From: an uncultured Clostridia bacterium
GTDB lineage: Bacteria; Bacillota; Clostridia; Christensenellales; UBA1242
NCBI GenBank assembly: GCA_937992055.1
Contig: CALKLQ010000004.1
Coordinates: 1-64,000, forward strand
DNA length: 64,000 nt
Direction of reading: 5' to 3'
Both the position numbers and the translations under genes were made by a program. Shown piece by piece: positions 19,626-27,806 of the stretch (the first letter of the stretch is position 1; each line of letters begins with the position of its first letter). Under the pieces are notes generated by a model. The model did no database searches. It was not told the DNA's origin and was given only the letters and a program-made list of their open reading frames with translations.

Positions 19626-19910
19626 ATGAAAGGTAAATTTGATATAAGTGAGTTTGTTTCAGTACAGACCCAGCAAAAAGTGTTGGAAAATCTTGTTAAT
19701 CGTTTTAAAAAAAGAAGAAAAGAAAGTAAAATCTCGCAAAAAGAGCTGGCAACAAAATCTGGTGTGAGTTATGGTTCAATACGCAGATTTGAAGGTAGCG
19801 GTGAAATATCTCTTTCTTCACTTTTGAAACTTGCAAATGCTTTAAATAGCTTGCAAGATTTTAATGAGCTGTTTAAAAACAAAATTATAAAAAATTTAAA
19901 GGATCTATGA
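19626..19910 (+). CDS. XRE-family regulator, orphan HipB-like antitoxin
   Basis: The 94-residue protein has a Cro/C1-type HTH (ISQKELATKSGVSYGSIRRF, about residues 39-58) and a preceding FVSVQTQQKVLENLVNRFKK segment typical of HTH proteins encoded directly before hipA. After its TGA, an ATG one base later opens a short stub resembling a HipA N-terminus, then the sequence stops. It is best read as an antitoxin/autoregulator left after loss of the kinase. The 215-base gap before it holds no gene; A+T-rich -10-like boxes lie just before the ATG and no SD is seen. Confidence 0.75.
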   Translation: MKGKFDISEFVSVQTQQKVLENLVNRFKKRRKESKISQKELATKSGVSYGSIRRFEGSGEISLSSLLKLANALNSLQDFNELFKNKIIKNLKDL

Positions 19911-19911
19911 T

Positions 19912-19980
19912 ATGGAAAGGAAAATAAAAAAGCTTGTTGTTAAATATCGCAATAGAATTGTATGTTTTATGTGGTTTTAA
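19912..19980 (+). pseudogene. hipA N-terminal remnant
   Basis: A 22-codon frame beginning MERKIKKLVVKYRNRIV starts one base after the hipB-like stop, as hipA genes usually do, and ends at a TAA. The pattern basic residues-hydrophobic strand-NxR-V is like the first strand of HipA-type kinases. The next gene on the other strand ends 19 bases later, so the other ~400 residues expected for HipA are gone. Homology over so few residues is suggestive only. Confidence 0.5.
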
Positions 19981-19998
19981 AGCTTAGACAAATTTTTT

Positions 19999-21024
19999 TT
20001 ACCAAATCTTGTCTTTTTTGACATTGATGATAATTCCTATTACTGTAATTACTGCCATAACGCCAATTGCAGAAGCTAGAACAATTAAAATTGTTTTATT
20101 CCTATTTACCGTAACTTCAATTCTTTGGTTGCCACTTTTAACATTATTATATTTTGCATAAACGGTAAGGGAGGTTGGCTGGGTAATTTGATAGTCAAAA
20201 GAAAGCCCACCAGCTTGCAAAAGATTGCCATTTGTGTCATACCAATTTATTTTTGAAATGTCATAAAGATTTGCCTGCGAACTTGGAATATTATCAACTA
20301 TAAAGGTGTATCTATCAAATCCACTGGCATTTTGAGTGGCTCTATGAACCTTTATTGAAAGTGCGGTAATTTCTTTATAAACCACAGATATGTTTATTTG
20401 ATTTGAAGCAACCCCATTTGCCAAAACCAAAAAGCTATAATCTCCAGCCTTGGTTGGAGTGTAGGTTATTTGCGACAAGTTGCCTTCAAACTTTTCAAAT
20501 TTGTTGGTTGATGTTTTTAAAAACCATTGATAGTTCACGCTTGAAGGAGCACCTGTAATGCTTGCAGTCAAAATCACACTTTTAATATTATTTGATATAA
20601 TTTGAGTAGATGGTCCAGAAAGGCTAAGTTCTACCTGACTTATATCACTGAACCCAAACTTTACAACAAAACTTGATTGCAAAACTTGATTGGAAGAGAT
20701 TTTTGCATAAAAGGTTAAAGAAGTTTCTTGTTTAAAATTTTCATACTCACTTTTTAGAATTTCAAGTGTACTTGTTTTAGATGTATATGTTATGTTTTGA
20801 GTGTATCTTGTTGTTCCTTTAAACCAAAATATGTCACTGCCAGAAAAGGTGTCATCAGAAAGAGTGGCAACAAGGGAAAAGCTATCAGGTAGGTTTTTTA
20901 TTTCTAAAAAACTTGGTCCATTAATTGAAATTTGGGTTTCTGCATGCGCAATTTGAGGTTTTGATGTAAAAATCAAACCAAAAAACATGAGTAGAAACAA
21001 GGCAAAAAAATATCTTCTTTTCAC
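19999..21024 (-). CDS. surface protein with Ig-like repeats and C-terminal membrane anchor
   Basis: The 341-residue product has a signal peptide (MKRRYFFALFLLMFFGLIF..., cleavage near AHA, about residue 28). Next come about three beta-rich Ig/PKD-like repeats, visible as recurring YQWFLK/INWYD/IFWFKG and AGDYSFLVLA segments. A C-terminal hydrophobic helix (about 310-333) ends in a short basic tail (KKDKIW). No LPXTG motif precedes it, so anchoring is by the membrane helix. The 3' end is close to the hipBA remnant on the other strand. Binding partner unknown. Confidence 0.8.
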   Translation of the reverse strand: MKRRYFFALFLLMFFGLIFTSKPQIAHAETQISINGPSFLEIKNLPDSFSLVATLSDDTFSGSDIFWFKGTTRYTQNITYTSKTSTLEILKSEYENFKQETSLTFYAKISSNQVLQSSFVVKFGFSDISQVELSLSGPSTQIISNNIKSVILTASITGAPSSVNYQWFLKTSTNKFEKFEGNLSQITYTPTKAGDYSFLVLANGVASNQINISVVYKEITALSIKVHRATQNASGFDRYTFIVDNIPSSQANLYDISKINWYDTNGNLLQAGGLSFDYQITQPTSLTVYAKYNNVKSGNQRIEVTVNRNKTILIVLASAIGVMAVITVIGIIINVKKDKIW

Positions 21025-21150
21025 GCCTTTAATCTACCACAAATTTAAGAAAAATAAAAATGTTTTAATTATATTTCAAAAAAAACAAAATGATGTTATA
21101 CTATCAATAGTTAAAAATCTAATTTTGTTTATCTTATAAGTGGAGGGTTT

Positions 21151-21831
21151 ATGAAAGGAAAACTGATTGTTATAGAGGGAACAGATTGCTCTGGAAAGCA
21201 AACTCAAACTCAAATGCTGGTTGAAAAATTAAACGCATGTGGGAAGAAGGCGGAAAGACTTTCCGCGCCATTTTATGACTCGGGAACAGGCAAAATTATA
21301 GCAGGCGCCTATTTGAACAAACAGGGTTATGGCATGACTTCGGTCTTTCCAGAGGGTGCGGCTAAGGTAGATTCTAAGGTTGCCTCACTTTTATATGCAG
21401 CAGATAGGTTATACAATGCGCCTAGAATTCAAAAACTTTTAGACCAGGGTGTCAATGTGGTTATGGATAGATATGTTGAATCAAATCTTGCCTTCCAAGG
21501 TGGAAAGATTGAGGATAAAAAAGAGAGATTTGAAATGTATGACTTTCTTTTGAACCTAGAATATGAAATTTTAAAGTTGCCAAAGCCTGACCTTAAAATC
21601 TTGCTTTATATGCCATACGAGGCGTCTTCTATCTTGAAAAAGAACAGGGAGGAAAAGCCGGATGAACATGAAAGAAATGAAAAATTATTAAAAGAGGCAG
21701 AAAATGCCTATTTAGAACTTGTGGACTATTGCAATTTTAAAAAAATAGATTGTAGCTTGGATGGTTTTCCACAATCTATAGAATGTATTAATGAAAAGGT
21801 GTTTAAAACAGTTTTAGACTTTTTGGTTTAA
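21151..21831 (+). CDS. tmk: thymidylate kinase
   Basis: The 226-residue P-loop kinase converts dTMP to dTDP. Motifs: IVIEGTDCSGKQTQ (P-loop, about residues 6-19; Cys in place of the usual Gly/Ser-Gly pattern), DRYVESNLAFQG (the DRY/DRF motif) and a lid region around REEKPDEHE. A GGAGG SD lies six bases before the ATG. Its end overlaps the convergent ferritin-like gene by 18 bases. It is longer than the common ~210-residue enzymes because of an insertion after the P-loop, as in some Clostridia. Confidence 0.93.
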   Translation: MKGKLIVIEGTDCSGKQTQTQMLVEKLNACGKKAERLSAPFYDSGTGKIIAGAYLNKQGYGMTSVFPEGAAKVDSKVASLLYAADRLYNAPRIQKLLDQGVNVVMDRYVESNLAFQGGKIEDKKERFEMYDFLLNLEYEILKLPKPDLKILLYMPYEASSILKKNREEKPDEHERNEKLLKEAENAYLELVDYCNFKKIDCSLDGFPQSIECINEKVFKTVLDFLV

Positions 21832-22314
21832 TCCCTCTTTTATTCGTTTTAGTTGCAAATAGCACGATTCTTCATCTTTTAAAATTGCTTTAAGCATTTG
21901 TTTTACAGAAACATCATCTATTTTTGCAATTGCACTTTTATATTCAATTATTTGTTTTTCTTTTAGTTCTATATCCAGCATCAACATCTGTTTGATGTCT
22001 TTTACATAATCTATCCATCTTCCACTAAACCATCTTCCTTGGGTGTCAGCATAAACTGGATCTCCACCAAGTGATATGATGATTTCTGAGAGCAAAATAG
22101 AATGGAAAATTTCGTCTTGGGCGAACCTGGCAAATGCCTTGCTTATGTCGTTGCCAAAGGGTGAAAGAAGGTTACTTTGATAGCTAAACTGCAAAAATGA
22201 GGTGATCTCACCCTCCTTGCCACAATAAAGATTTTGTATTATGCCCAAATAATAGCAATTGTGCTTGATTCGAGCAAGTTTTGGATATGCAATTTTCCTT
22301 TTTTCAATTTCCAC
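21814..22314 (-). CDS. ferritin-like diiron-fold protein
   Basis: The 166-residue all-helical protein carries ferritin-superfamily spacing: EITSFLQFSYQSN, then FARFAQDEIFHSILLSEIIISLGGDP, and later a third acidic helix (LDIELKEKQ) and fourth (LKDEESCYLQLKRI). The ExxH pair (DEIFH) and the SLGGDPVY turn are typical of the uncharacterised ferritin-like proteins found in Clostridia. The start is GTG at 22314 with no SD; a TATATA box lies six bases upstream, another candidate leaderless start. Metal content and role unknown. Confidence 0.8.
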   Translation of the reverse strand: MEIEKRKIAYPKLARIKHNCYYLGIIQNLYCGKEGEITSFLQFSYQSNLLSPFGNDISKAFARFAQDEIFHSILLSEIIISLGGDPVYADTQGRWFSGRWIDYVKDIKQMLMLDIELKEKQIIEYKSAIAKIDDVSVKQMLKAILKDEESCYLQLKRIKEGLNQKV

Positions 22315-22420
22315 ATGCTTATATATGATTTTAAAAGCTAAATTTGTGTCTTTTCAAAATGAGTGATAAAAAATTCTGATGGACTTTTTTTTTAAATTTT
22401 GATATATATAATATTGTTTT

Positions 22421-22831
22421 ATGAAAAAATTAATTTTAGGAATTTTGCTTGTTAGTCTTACCTTGTTTAGCTCTTGCTTTTATTCAAACAAAATTATGCC
22501 TGCTCCAAAATGGCGAATTAAACAAGTTAGGATTATAAGCTGTGATAGCATGTATGGTGTTGATTTGGAAGATGAACAAATTGCCTCTTTGTGCAAACTT
22601 GCAAATAAAGTTAGTTATGATTCAACTTTTACCTATTTATATGAATTAGATTTTTTACTCGAGATAACTTACAAAACTTTGTTTTGGTCTTCATATCAAA
22701 AGCTTTATGTTTCTGATGAGAAAATCTATGATGAATATGGGAATATGACAAGCGCGAACCAAAGTGAACTGACAAGTTATATTGAACAAATATATATTCA
22801 AAATTTTACAAAACTTAAAGAGGAGCTTTAA
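22421..22831 (+). CDS. small lipoprotein of unknown function
   Basis: The 136-residue product has a lipoprotein signal with a lipobox at LFSSC (Cys19). The rest is a small polar domain rich in Tyr and acidic residues, unrecognised. A TATAAT (22407-22412) lies eight bases before the ATG and no SD is visible, so initiation may be leaderless. Its TAA overlaps the ATG of the RNHCP gene, so the two are co-transcribed. Confidence 0.75.
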   Translation: MKKLILGILLVSLTLFSSCFYSNKIMPAPKWRIKQVRIISCDSMYGVDLEDEQIASLCKLANKVSYDSTFTYLYELDFLLEITYKTLFWSSYQKLYVSDEKIYDEYGNMTSANQSELTSYIEQIYIQNFTKLKEEL

Positions 22832-23133
22832 TGAAAAAGTTTAGTAAGAATGACCAGGGGTTTATTTGTGAAAATTGTAAAAGAGAGGTTCCTCCGCTTG
22901 GCTATTCTTCAAGAAACCACTGTCCATTTTGCCTTTACTCCCTTCATGTGGACAACAACCCTGGCGACAGAGATAACGAGTGCCACGGTCTTATGAAACC
23001 AATTGGAGTATTGTTTGAAAAAAAGGGAAGGGTGATAGTTCATAAGTGTCAAAAATGCAATGTTGTCAAAAAAAATATATCTGCAAATGACGACAGTGAA
23101 AAACAAATTTTGGAGGTTTTTAAAAATAATTAA
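22831..23133 (+). CDS. RNHCP domain zinc-ribbon protein
   Basis: The 100-residue protein carries the signature RNHCPFC (about residues 29-35) plus further Cys pairs (CENC near 14-17, CQKC near 75-78), giving two or more probable zinc-binding knuckles. RNHCP proteins are widespread in Bacillota and without assigned function. The start overlaps the preceding lipoprotein stop (TAATG). It is followed by the hairpin at 23200-23231. Confidence 0.9.
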   Translation: MKKFSKNDQGFICENCKREVPPLGYSSRNHCPFCLYSLHVDNNPGDRDNECHGLMKPIGVLFEKKGRVIVHKCQKCNVVKKNISANDDSEKQILEVFKNN

Positions 23134-23199
23134 TTTTTCATATTTTTTCGCCATGTTTCCTTATTTTTATTTTTGCAAATTTAATTTTTAATGCGTTAT

Positions 23200-23231
23200 A
23201 CTCCTTTTAGCTTAAAAAAAAGGAGTTTTTT
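23200..23231 (+). terminator. hairpin that is both terminator and SD-masking element
   Basis: ACTCCTTTT (23200-23208) pairs perfectly with AAAAGGAGT (23218-23226) and is followed by five T, a standard intrinsic terminator for the RNHCP gene. The right arm is also the only SD (AAGGAG, 23220-23225) for the lipoprotein ATG at 23235, so the stem would hide that ribosome-binding site. Confidence 0.75.
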
Positions 23232-23234
23232 ATT

Positions 23235-24101
23235 ATGAAAAAATTTTATAGCATGTTTGTCGCAGTTCTACTATGCTTTTGCACATTTGCACTGGTTGGA
23301 TGCGGCAATGCCTCTGTCGAAATTGCAAAAGATATACCTAGTAAGGTTAAAACCTCTCAAACCTTTCTAAGCGAAAATGTTTTTTCTAAAACATCGGGTA
23401 CTGATTTTAACACCTCTACTTCTACAAGTTATTTAAAAGATGAAAATTTATTTGTTTTAGTTGCTGGAAAGGTAGACAATGATGTTTCTATAATAAAGAT
23501 AGGCGATGTTGTTTATGACGCAAACAAGGATTCTGAATTTAGTGTTGGAAACACTAACACATTAAAGAGAAAGCCCTTTATGGTGAAAGAAAATAATCTA
23601 TACATAGCCTCCCTAGTTCTTCTTTTAAATGCCAATAAAGATGGCATGGTAAAAATTAGCTTTCCTAATAACAAAATCAATGCATTTGAATTTAATGTAT
23701 ATGAAAAAGATGAAAACACGCTTACAGGAACCCTTGTCAATCAAGGCACGGGTGAACTTAAAGATGAAAATGGAGTGATTAGTTTTAAATCTAATAAGTT
23801 TAGCAATTCTGTTTTTGTAAAACTCAATAATGGCACCAACAACATAACTCAAAACGACATTGTTATAACAGAAAGAGTTGTAAGTGTTGGTGAAAACAAT
23901 CAATCAAAAATTTATGGTTACGGAAAGGCAGATAGTCCGGTTGGGCAACAAGATTATGGTACAGTTTTTTATCCCGCATATAACAATGGTCAAGAATACA
24001 CAAAAACCACGCCACAAAGTCACAAGGTTCAATTCAACATCTATTGTGTGGGAGTGGGGTCTTATCATTTCAGCATGAACTTTGTCAACACCGCAGAATG
24101 A
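23235..24101 (+). CDS. lipoprotein of unknown function
   Basis: The 288-residue product has a signal peptide ending in the lipobox LVGC (Cys23). The mature part is beta-rich with Asn/Thr/Lys-rich surface sequence and no recognised domain. SD AAGGAG is nine bases before the ATG but sits in the hairpin at 23200-23231, suggesting translation depends on that stem being open. A hairpin (24221-24245) follows about 120 bases after the stop. Confidence 0.8.
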   Translation: MKKFYSMFVAVLLCFCTFALVGCGNASVEIAKDIPSKVKTSQTFLSENVFSKTSGTDFNTSTSTSYLKDENLFVLVAGKVDNDVSIIKIGDVVYDANKDSEFSVGNTNTLKRKPFMVKENNLYIASLVLLLNANKDGMVKISFPNNKINAFEFNVYEKDENTLTGTLVNQGTGELKDENGVISFKSNKFSNSVFVKLNNGTNNITQNDIVITERVVSVGENNQSKIYGYGKADSPVGQQDYGTVFYPAYNNGQEYTKTTPQSHKVQFNIYCVGVGSYHFSMNFVNTAE

Positions 24102-24220
24102 GTATAAACTATTATTTTGTCAACCGTGAAAGACCTTTATATTTAGTGTGTCTGATGGTTTAAAACAATTGATTTTATTATTTAATTAATAATTTGTTTT
24201 TAAAATAGTTATTTAATAAA

Positions 24221-24245
24221 AACAACCCAAATTTTTTGGGTTGTT
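24221..24245 (+). terminator. terminator-like hairpin after the lipoprotein gene
   Basis: AACAACCCAAA pairs with TTTGGGTTGTT across a short T-rich loop. A near copy lies at 24417-24442 on the other side of the repeat element, so the element is flanked by two versions of the same hairpin. Confidence 0.65.
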
Positions 24246-24415
24246 CAGACTGAAGACAAACGTCGAGACCGTAAAATTTTAACAAAATTTTACTTACTGC
24301 GTTAACTGAAAAACGCCCTAAGACAGTCATTTACGTTAGTAAACTCCTGCCTTAGAGCATTTTTCGAGCCTTGTCTCTCTCGTTTTTCTTCAGCCTGATT
24401 AATTTATCTACACAC
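24246..24415. repeat. dispersed hairpin repeat, family 2, copy 3
   Basis: The element begins CAGACTGAAG and near its end has CTTCAGCCTG, an imperfect terminal inverted repeat. Inside is the hairpin GCCCTAAG...CTTAGAGC followed by ATTTTT. Blocks shared with 12553-12657 and 12678-12850 include ACAAACGTCG, GTTAACTGAAAAA, AGACAGTCATTTA, TTTTTCGAGCCTTGTCTC and TTTTTCTTCAG. No ORF. It could be a small non-autonomous mobile element or a structured RNA. Confidence 0.65.
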
Positions 24416-24459
24416 TGAACCCAAATTATTTTTGGGTTGTTAATTTTATTTTTTTTAAT

Positions 24460-24708
24460 TTAAAATATTTTTTCTTCGTATGGAAGATTACAAAGCGCAG
24501 ACTCATAGAGGTCATAGCCATGTGCTTTTATCAAGCTATGATCTAATGCATGATTTAAAACAACCGTGGTTATTTTTAAAATCTGTTGTTTTGTGTAATC
24601 GTTAGGACATTCATAAAAGGCAATAGAAACGGCCTTTCTAAATGTAAATCTTCCGTTTTGCGAAACAAAAGCGGCAAGTATACTACGTTCAATATCATTA
24701 TTTAACAT
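24460..24708 (-). CDS. small conserved-looking hypothetical protein
   Basis: The 82-residue product is led by a good SD (GAGGGAG, about six bases before the ATG), so it is probably expressed. It is predicted helical (ILAAFVSQNGRFTFRKAV..., ILKITTVVLNHALDHSLI) with two cysteines and no recognised motif. It stands alone between the repeat at 24246-24415 and a gene-free stretch. Confidence 0.55.
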   Translation of the reverse strand: MLNNDIERSILAAFVSQNGRFTFRKAVSIAFYECPNDYTKQQILKITTVVLNHALDHSLIKAHGYDLYESALCNLPYEEKIF

Positions 24709-25095
24709 ATTTAATCTCCCTCAATAAAAATAGTTTAGCATATTTAAAAGTTATGTCAAGAGTTGATTTTAAGGAGTTTTATTTTAGGGAAATTAAATTT
24801 GTTAAAAAATATTATTATTAATCTTTTTGTATTTTTAATTAATAACCAAATAATAGATAAAAAAGGCATTTAAAAATTTAAATAAATTAAATTTTTTGTA
24901 ATCAACTTGTTGATTACAGTTTGCCAAAGGCAAACAAATGCCTTTTAGTTTGGCAAGCTTCAAAAGAATAATTTTTTTAGATATTTTCTACAAAAAAGTC
25001 ATTAATTTGTTTTTAAATTAAATTATTTATTTTTATTTAAAGAAAAAAATTGTTAAACAATGAATTAACTCACAAAAACTTCACAAAATAACATC
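24709..25095. other. AT-rich intergenic stretch with small hairpins
   Basis: No gene. It holds two tight inverted repeats near 24899-24935 (GTAATCAA/TTGATTAC and GTTTGCC/GGCAAAC) followed by a second partial copy (GTTTGGC) and T-rich sequence, possibly a terminator, plus plain A/T-rich sequence up to spoIIP. No SD or clear promoter precedes the spoIIP ATG. Confidence 0.5.
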
Positions 25096-26160
25096 ATGAA
25101 AAAATTTTTGTCTATTTTGTTTGTTTTATTGTTTTTTGTTGGGGTTTTTTCTCCAAAATCATTTGTTTTTGCCGAAGATGAACAGGGCATAAGTTATCTT
25201 GTCTATGACTGTAACATGGAGAATGTTTTATTTGAAAGAATTGATGTCAGTGTTGGAGATATTTTTATAGATAAAGATTTCAAGCAATATAAAGTTTATC
25301 TAGTTGATGAAAGAGAACATTATGCCAAGGCGGAATTGATTGGTGAAAAAAAGAGGTTGGGAGTTACAAAAAAAAGCTTGGAAACTATTGGCAACAGAAA
25401 TATCGATAAAAAGATTTGTCTTTATATGACTCATAATGATGAAAGTTACATCAAGGGCGACGGAACTGACAGTGTTTATGGTGAGGGTGGAATTCACGAT
25501 GTTGCAAACAGACTTGCCTATGAACTTAAACAAAGGGGAATTAATATAGTAATAGATGAAACCCTTCACATTCCTCACAACTCAACTGCATATTCTAGAA
25601 GTGCGGTTACCGCAAAAAAATTATTGGAGCAAAACCCAAATGCCATTTTTGACATTCATAGAGATGGTGTTGCCAGAAGTGCCTATGTTACAAAGGTAAA
25701 TGGTGAGGAAAGATGCAAGGTGCGAATAGTAGTTGGAGGAGCAAACCCCAACAAGGAAAAAAATCTTGAATTTGCGCTTTATCTCATGACTGTTGCGGAA
25801 AGTGTTTGCCCATGGCTTTTTGCTGACATATATTATGCAAGCGGCAAGTACAATCAAGACCTTTCATCAAAAGCCCTTCTTTTTGAAATGGGCACGTATA
25901 CTGCGGAAAAAGATTTGGTTTTAAAAAGTGTTCCAGAACTTGCCAAAGTTATTGACACCACACTTTTTTCAACCTCTATAGATGATGACGGAAATTTGGT
26001 TATTGGAAGTGACGACTATGCAAACACAATAGATAACGTCTTGGCTGAGAAAAAAAATAACGAGGTCTTTCCTACAATATTTTTAATTTTGATTCTACTT
26101 GGTGCGGTTGGAACCCTTGTTTGGTTTTTCATTAAGTTTAGAAAGCAAAAATTTAATTGA
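25096..26160 (+). CDS. spoIIP: stage II sporulation protein P (SpoIIP)-like hydrolase
   Basis: A 354-residue membrane-anchored protein. In SpoIIP-containing bacteria this amidase/endopeptidase thins peptidoglycan during engulfment, with SpoIID and SpoIIM. A signal sequence lies at about 1-26. Catalytic-domain landmarks are YMTHNDESY (about 110-118), a GGIHDVANRLAYELKQRGI segment, AIFDIHRDGVAR and the late YNQDLSSKALLFEMGTYTAEKD. A second hydrophobic helix (about 326-347) ends the protein, which is atypical because the best known SpoIIP has only an N-terminal anchor. The family match is good; the C-terminal anchor is a direct observation. Confidence 0.85.
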   Translation: MKKFLSILFVLLFFVGVFSPKSFVFAEDEQGISYLVYDCNMENVLFERIDVSVGDIFIDKDFKQYKVYLVDEREHYAKAELIGEKKRLGVTKKSLETIGNRNIDKKICLYMTHNDESYIKGDGTDSVYGEGGIHDVANRLAYELKQRGINIVIDETLHIPHNSTAYSRSAVTAKKLLEQNPNAIFDIHRDGVARSAYVTKVNGEERCKVRIVVGGANPNKEKNLEFALYLMTVAESVCPWLFADIYYASGKYNQDLSSKALLFEMGTYTAEKDLVLKSVPELAKVIDTTLFSTSIDDDGNLVIGSDDYANTIDNVLAEKKNNEVFPTIFLILILLGAVGTLVWFFIKFRKQKFN

Positions 26161-26234
26161 TTTTAAAATTTACAAAGTGTTTTTTGTGTGATATAATTTA
26201 ACCAAAATCAGATGTAACTTAAAGGGTTAAAAAA

Positions 26235-27227
26235 ATGACAAAAACAATTTTAACTGGTATAAAACCAACTGGAACTGCGCATATAGGCAACTACTTTGGT
26301 GCCATTAAACCGGCTATAAATTTAGCTAATAGTGAAGATTCACAATGTTTTTATTTCATTGCAGACTATCATGCTATGACCACGGTAAAAAACAAACAGG
26401 AATTAAAAGATAACTCTTTTAAAATTGCCTGCATTTGGCTAGCTTGTGGGCTTGATCCAAACAAGGTTACCTTGTATAGACAGTCTGATGTTCCACAGGT
26501 GTGCGAACTTTCTTGGATTCTTTCTTGCGTGACCCCAAAGGGGCTTTTAAATCGTGCCCATGCTTACAAGAATATTGTGGAAAAAAATAAGGAGTGCGGA
26601 AGCGAGGAAGATGATGGCGTCAACATGGGTATTTTTAACTATCCAATTTTGATGGCTAGCGATATTGTTCTTTTAAATTCAAATTCTGTTCCAGTTGGGA
26701 AAGACCAACTTCAACACATTGAAATTGCCAGAGATATTGTTAAAGTTTTCAACAAAACATTTGGAAATACCTTGGTCATGCCAAATGCCATTGTGGAAAA
26801 ACAACAAGCTACAATTTTAGGAACTGACGGGAGAAAAATGAGCAAAAGTTATGGGAACATAATTCCTATCATTTGCGAGCCAAATCAACTTCAAAAGCTC
26901 ATAGCAAGAATTGTGACAGACAGCTCTTTGCCAAACCAGCCTAAAGACACAAACTGTACAATTTTCAATTTGTATAAGCTTTTTGCAAGTGAACAAGAAA
27001 TAGTGGGGTTTGAAAACGAGTTTAAAAAAGGCATTTCTTGGGCAGATGCAAAGAAAACTCTTTTTGAAAAAATGAATAGCGTTTTTCAGCCCATAAGGGA
27101 AAAATATTCTTATTATGTTAACAACCCACAAATTGTTGAGCAGATTCTTTTAAAGGGGGCGCAAAAAGTTAAACCAATAGCGGAAGACACAATCAAAAGG
27201 GTGAAACTTGCGGTTGGCTTAACTTGA
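26235..27227 (+). CDS. trpS: tryptophanyl-tRNA synthetase
   Basis: The 330-residue class Ic synthetase charges tRNA-Trp. The HIGH-type motif is TAHIGNY (about residues 13-19) and the KMSKS motif is intact in GRKMSKSYGN. SD AAAGGG precedes the ATG. The gap upstream is only 74 bases, too short for a T-box leader. A TATAAT box lies in that gap. An IS remnant begins 36 bases after the stop. Confidence 0.97.
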   Translation: MTKTILTGIKPTGTAHIGNYFGAIKPAINLANSEDSQCFYFIADYHAMTTVKNKQELKDNSFKIACIWLACGLDPNKVTLYRQSDVPQVCELSWILSCVTPKGLLNRAHAYKNIVEKNKECGSEEDDGVNMGIFNYPILMASDIVLLNSNSVPVGKDQLQHIEIARDIVKVFNKTFGNTLVMPNAIVEKQQATILGTDGRKMSKSYGNIIPIICEPNQLQKLIARIVTDSSLPNQPKDTNCTIFNLYKLFASEQEIVGFENEFKKGISWADAKKTLFEKMNSVFQPIREKYSYYVNNPQIVEQILLKGAQKVKPIAEDTIKRVKLAVGLT

Positions 27228-27262
27228 ATGTAATTAAAATAAAAGGGGAGATTATTTTGAAG

Positions 27263-27806
27263 TGAACCCCAAAAGTTAGACAACTTAAGGAGGCTTACTT
27301 TTTTAATGAAAACAAATAAAAAATATATGAAATATAGTCCAGAATTTAAAATTTCTGTTATACTAGATATGTTAAATAATCACTTGGGATATGGTGAAGT
27401 TATTCGTAAGGCATTGGCAATTAGATTCGTATATATAATCAAATAAATACATTTCTCAAGTCCAATTTATGGGAACGAATATATCTAGAAGGAGGAGAAA
27501 TCGGTCTCTACATAGAACGGCGTGGTAGGACTAAAAAAATGGATAATCCTAGAAAAGGTAGACCTAAAAAGGTCTTAGATAAAAAGGTTAAACAAGATTT
27601 AATTGCAGAAAATCAGCACTTAAAAGAAAGATTGGAGCAACTATAAATAGAGAATGAATACCAAAAAAAATTAAATGCCTTAGTTCGGAAAAGGCTTCAA
27701 AACCAAAAGAAAAAGTAATCATTGTTTCTGAGCTAAGGTAAAAATATAAATTAGATAAACTCCTTGCATTTGCTAATCTATCTAGAAGTACATACTACTA
27801 TCATGT
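27263..27806 (+). mobile_element. IS3-family (IS150-like) insertion sequence remnant
   Basis: The left end TGAACCCCAAAAGTTAGACA resembles IS150/IS3-type terminal repeats. An OrfA start at 27306 (MKTNKKYMKYSPEFKISV) closes at 27444, then fragments continue in other frames: YIERRGRTKK..GRPKK, VKQDLIAENQHLKERLEQL (leucine-zipper region), LNALVRKRLQNQKKK, and an OrfB-like beginning LLAFANLSRSTYYYHV. Stops and frameshifts separate them. The DDE part and the right end are missing. It is a dead, 3'-truncated copy. Confidence 0.8.

Noticed and set aside
26161..26234. T-box leader before trpS
   Set aside because: Only 74 bases lie between spoIIP and trpS, with no specifier stem or T-box sequence.
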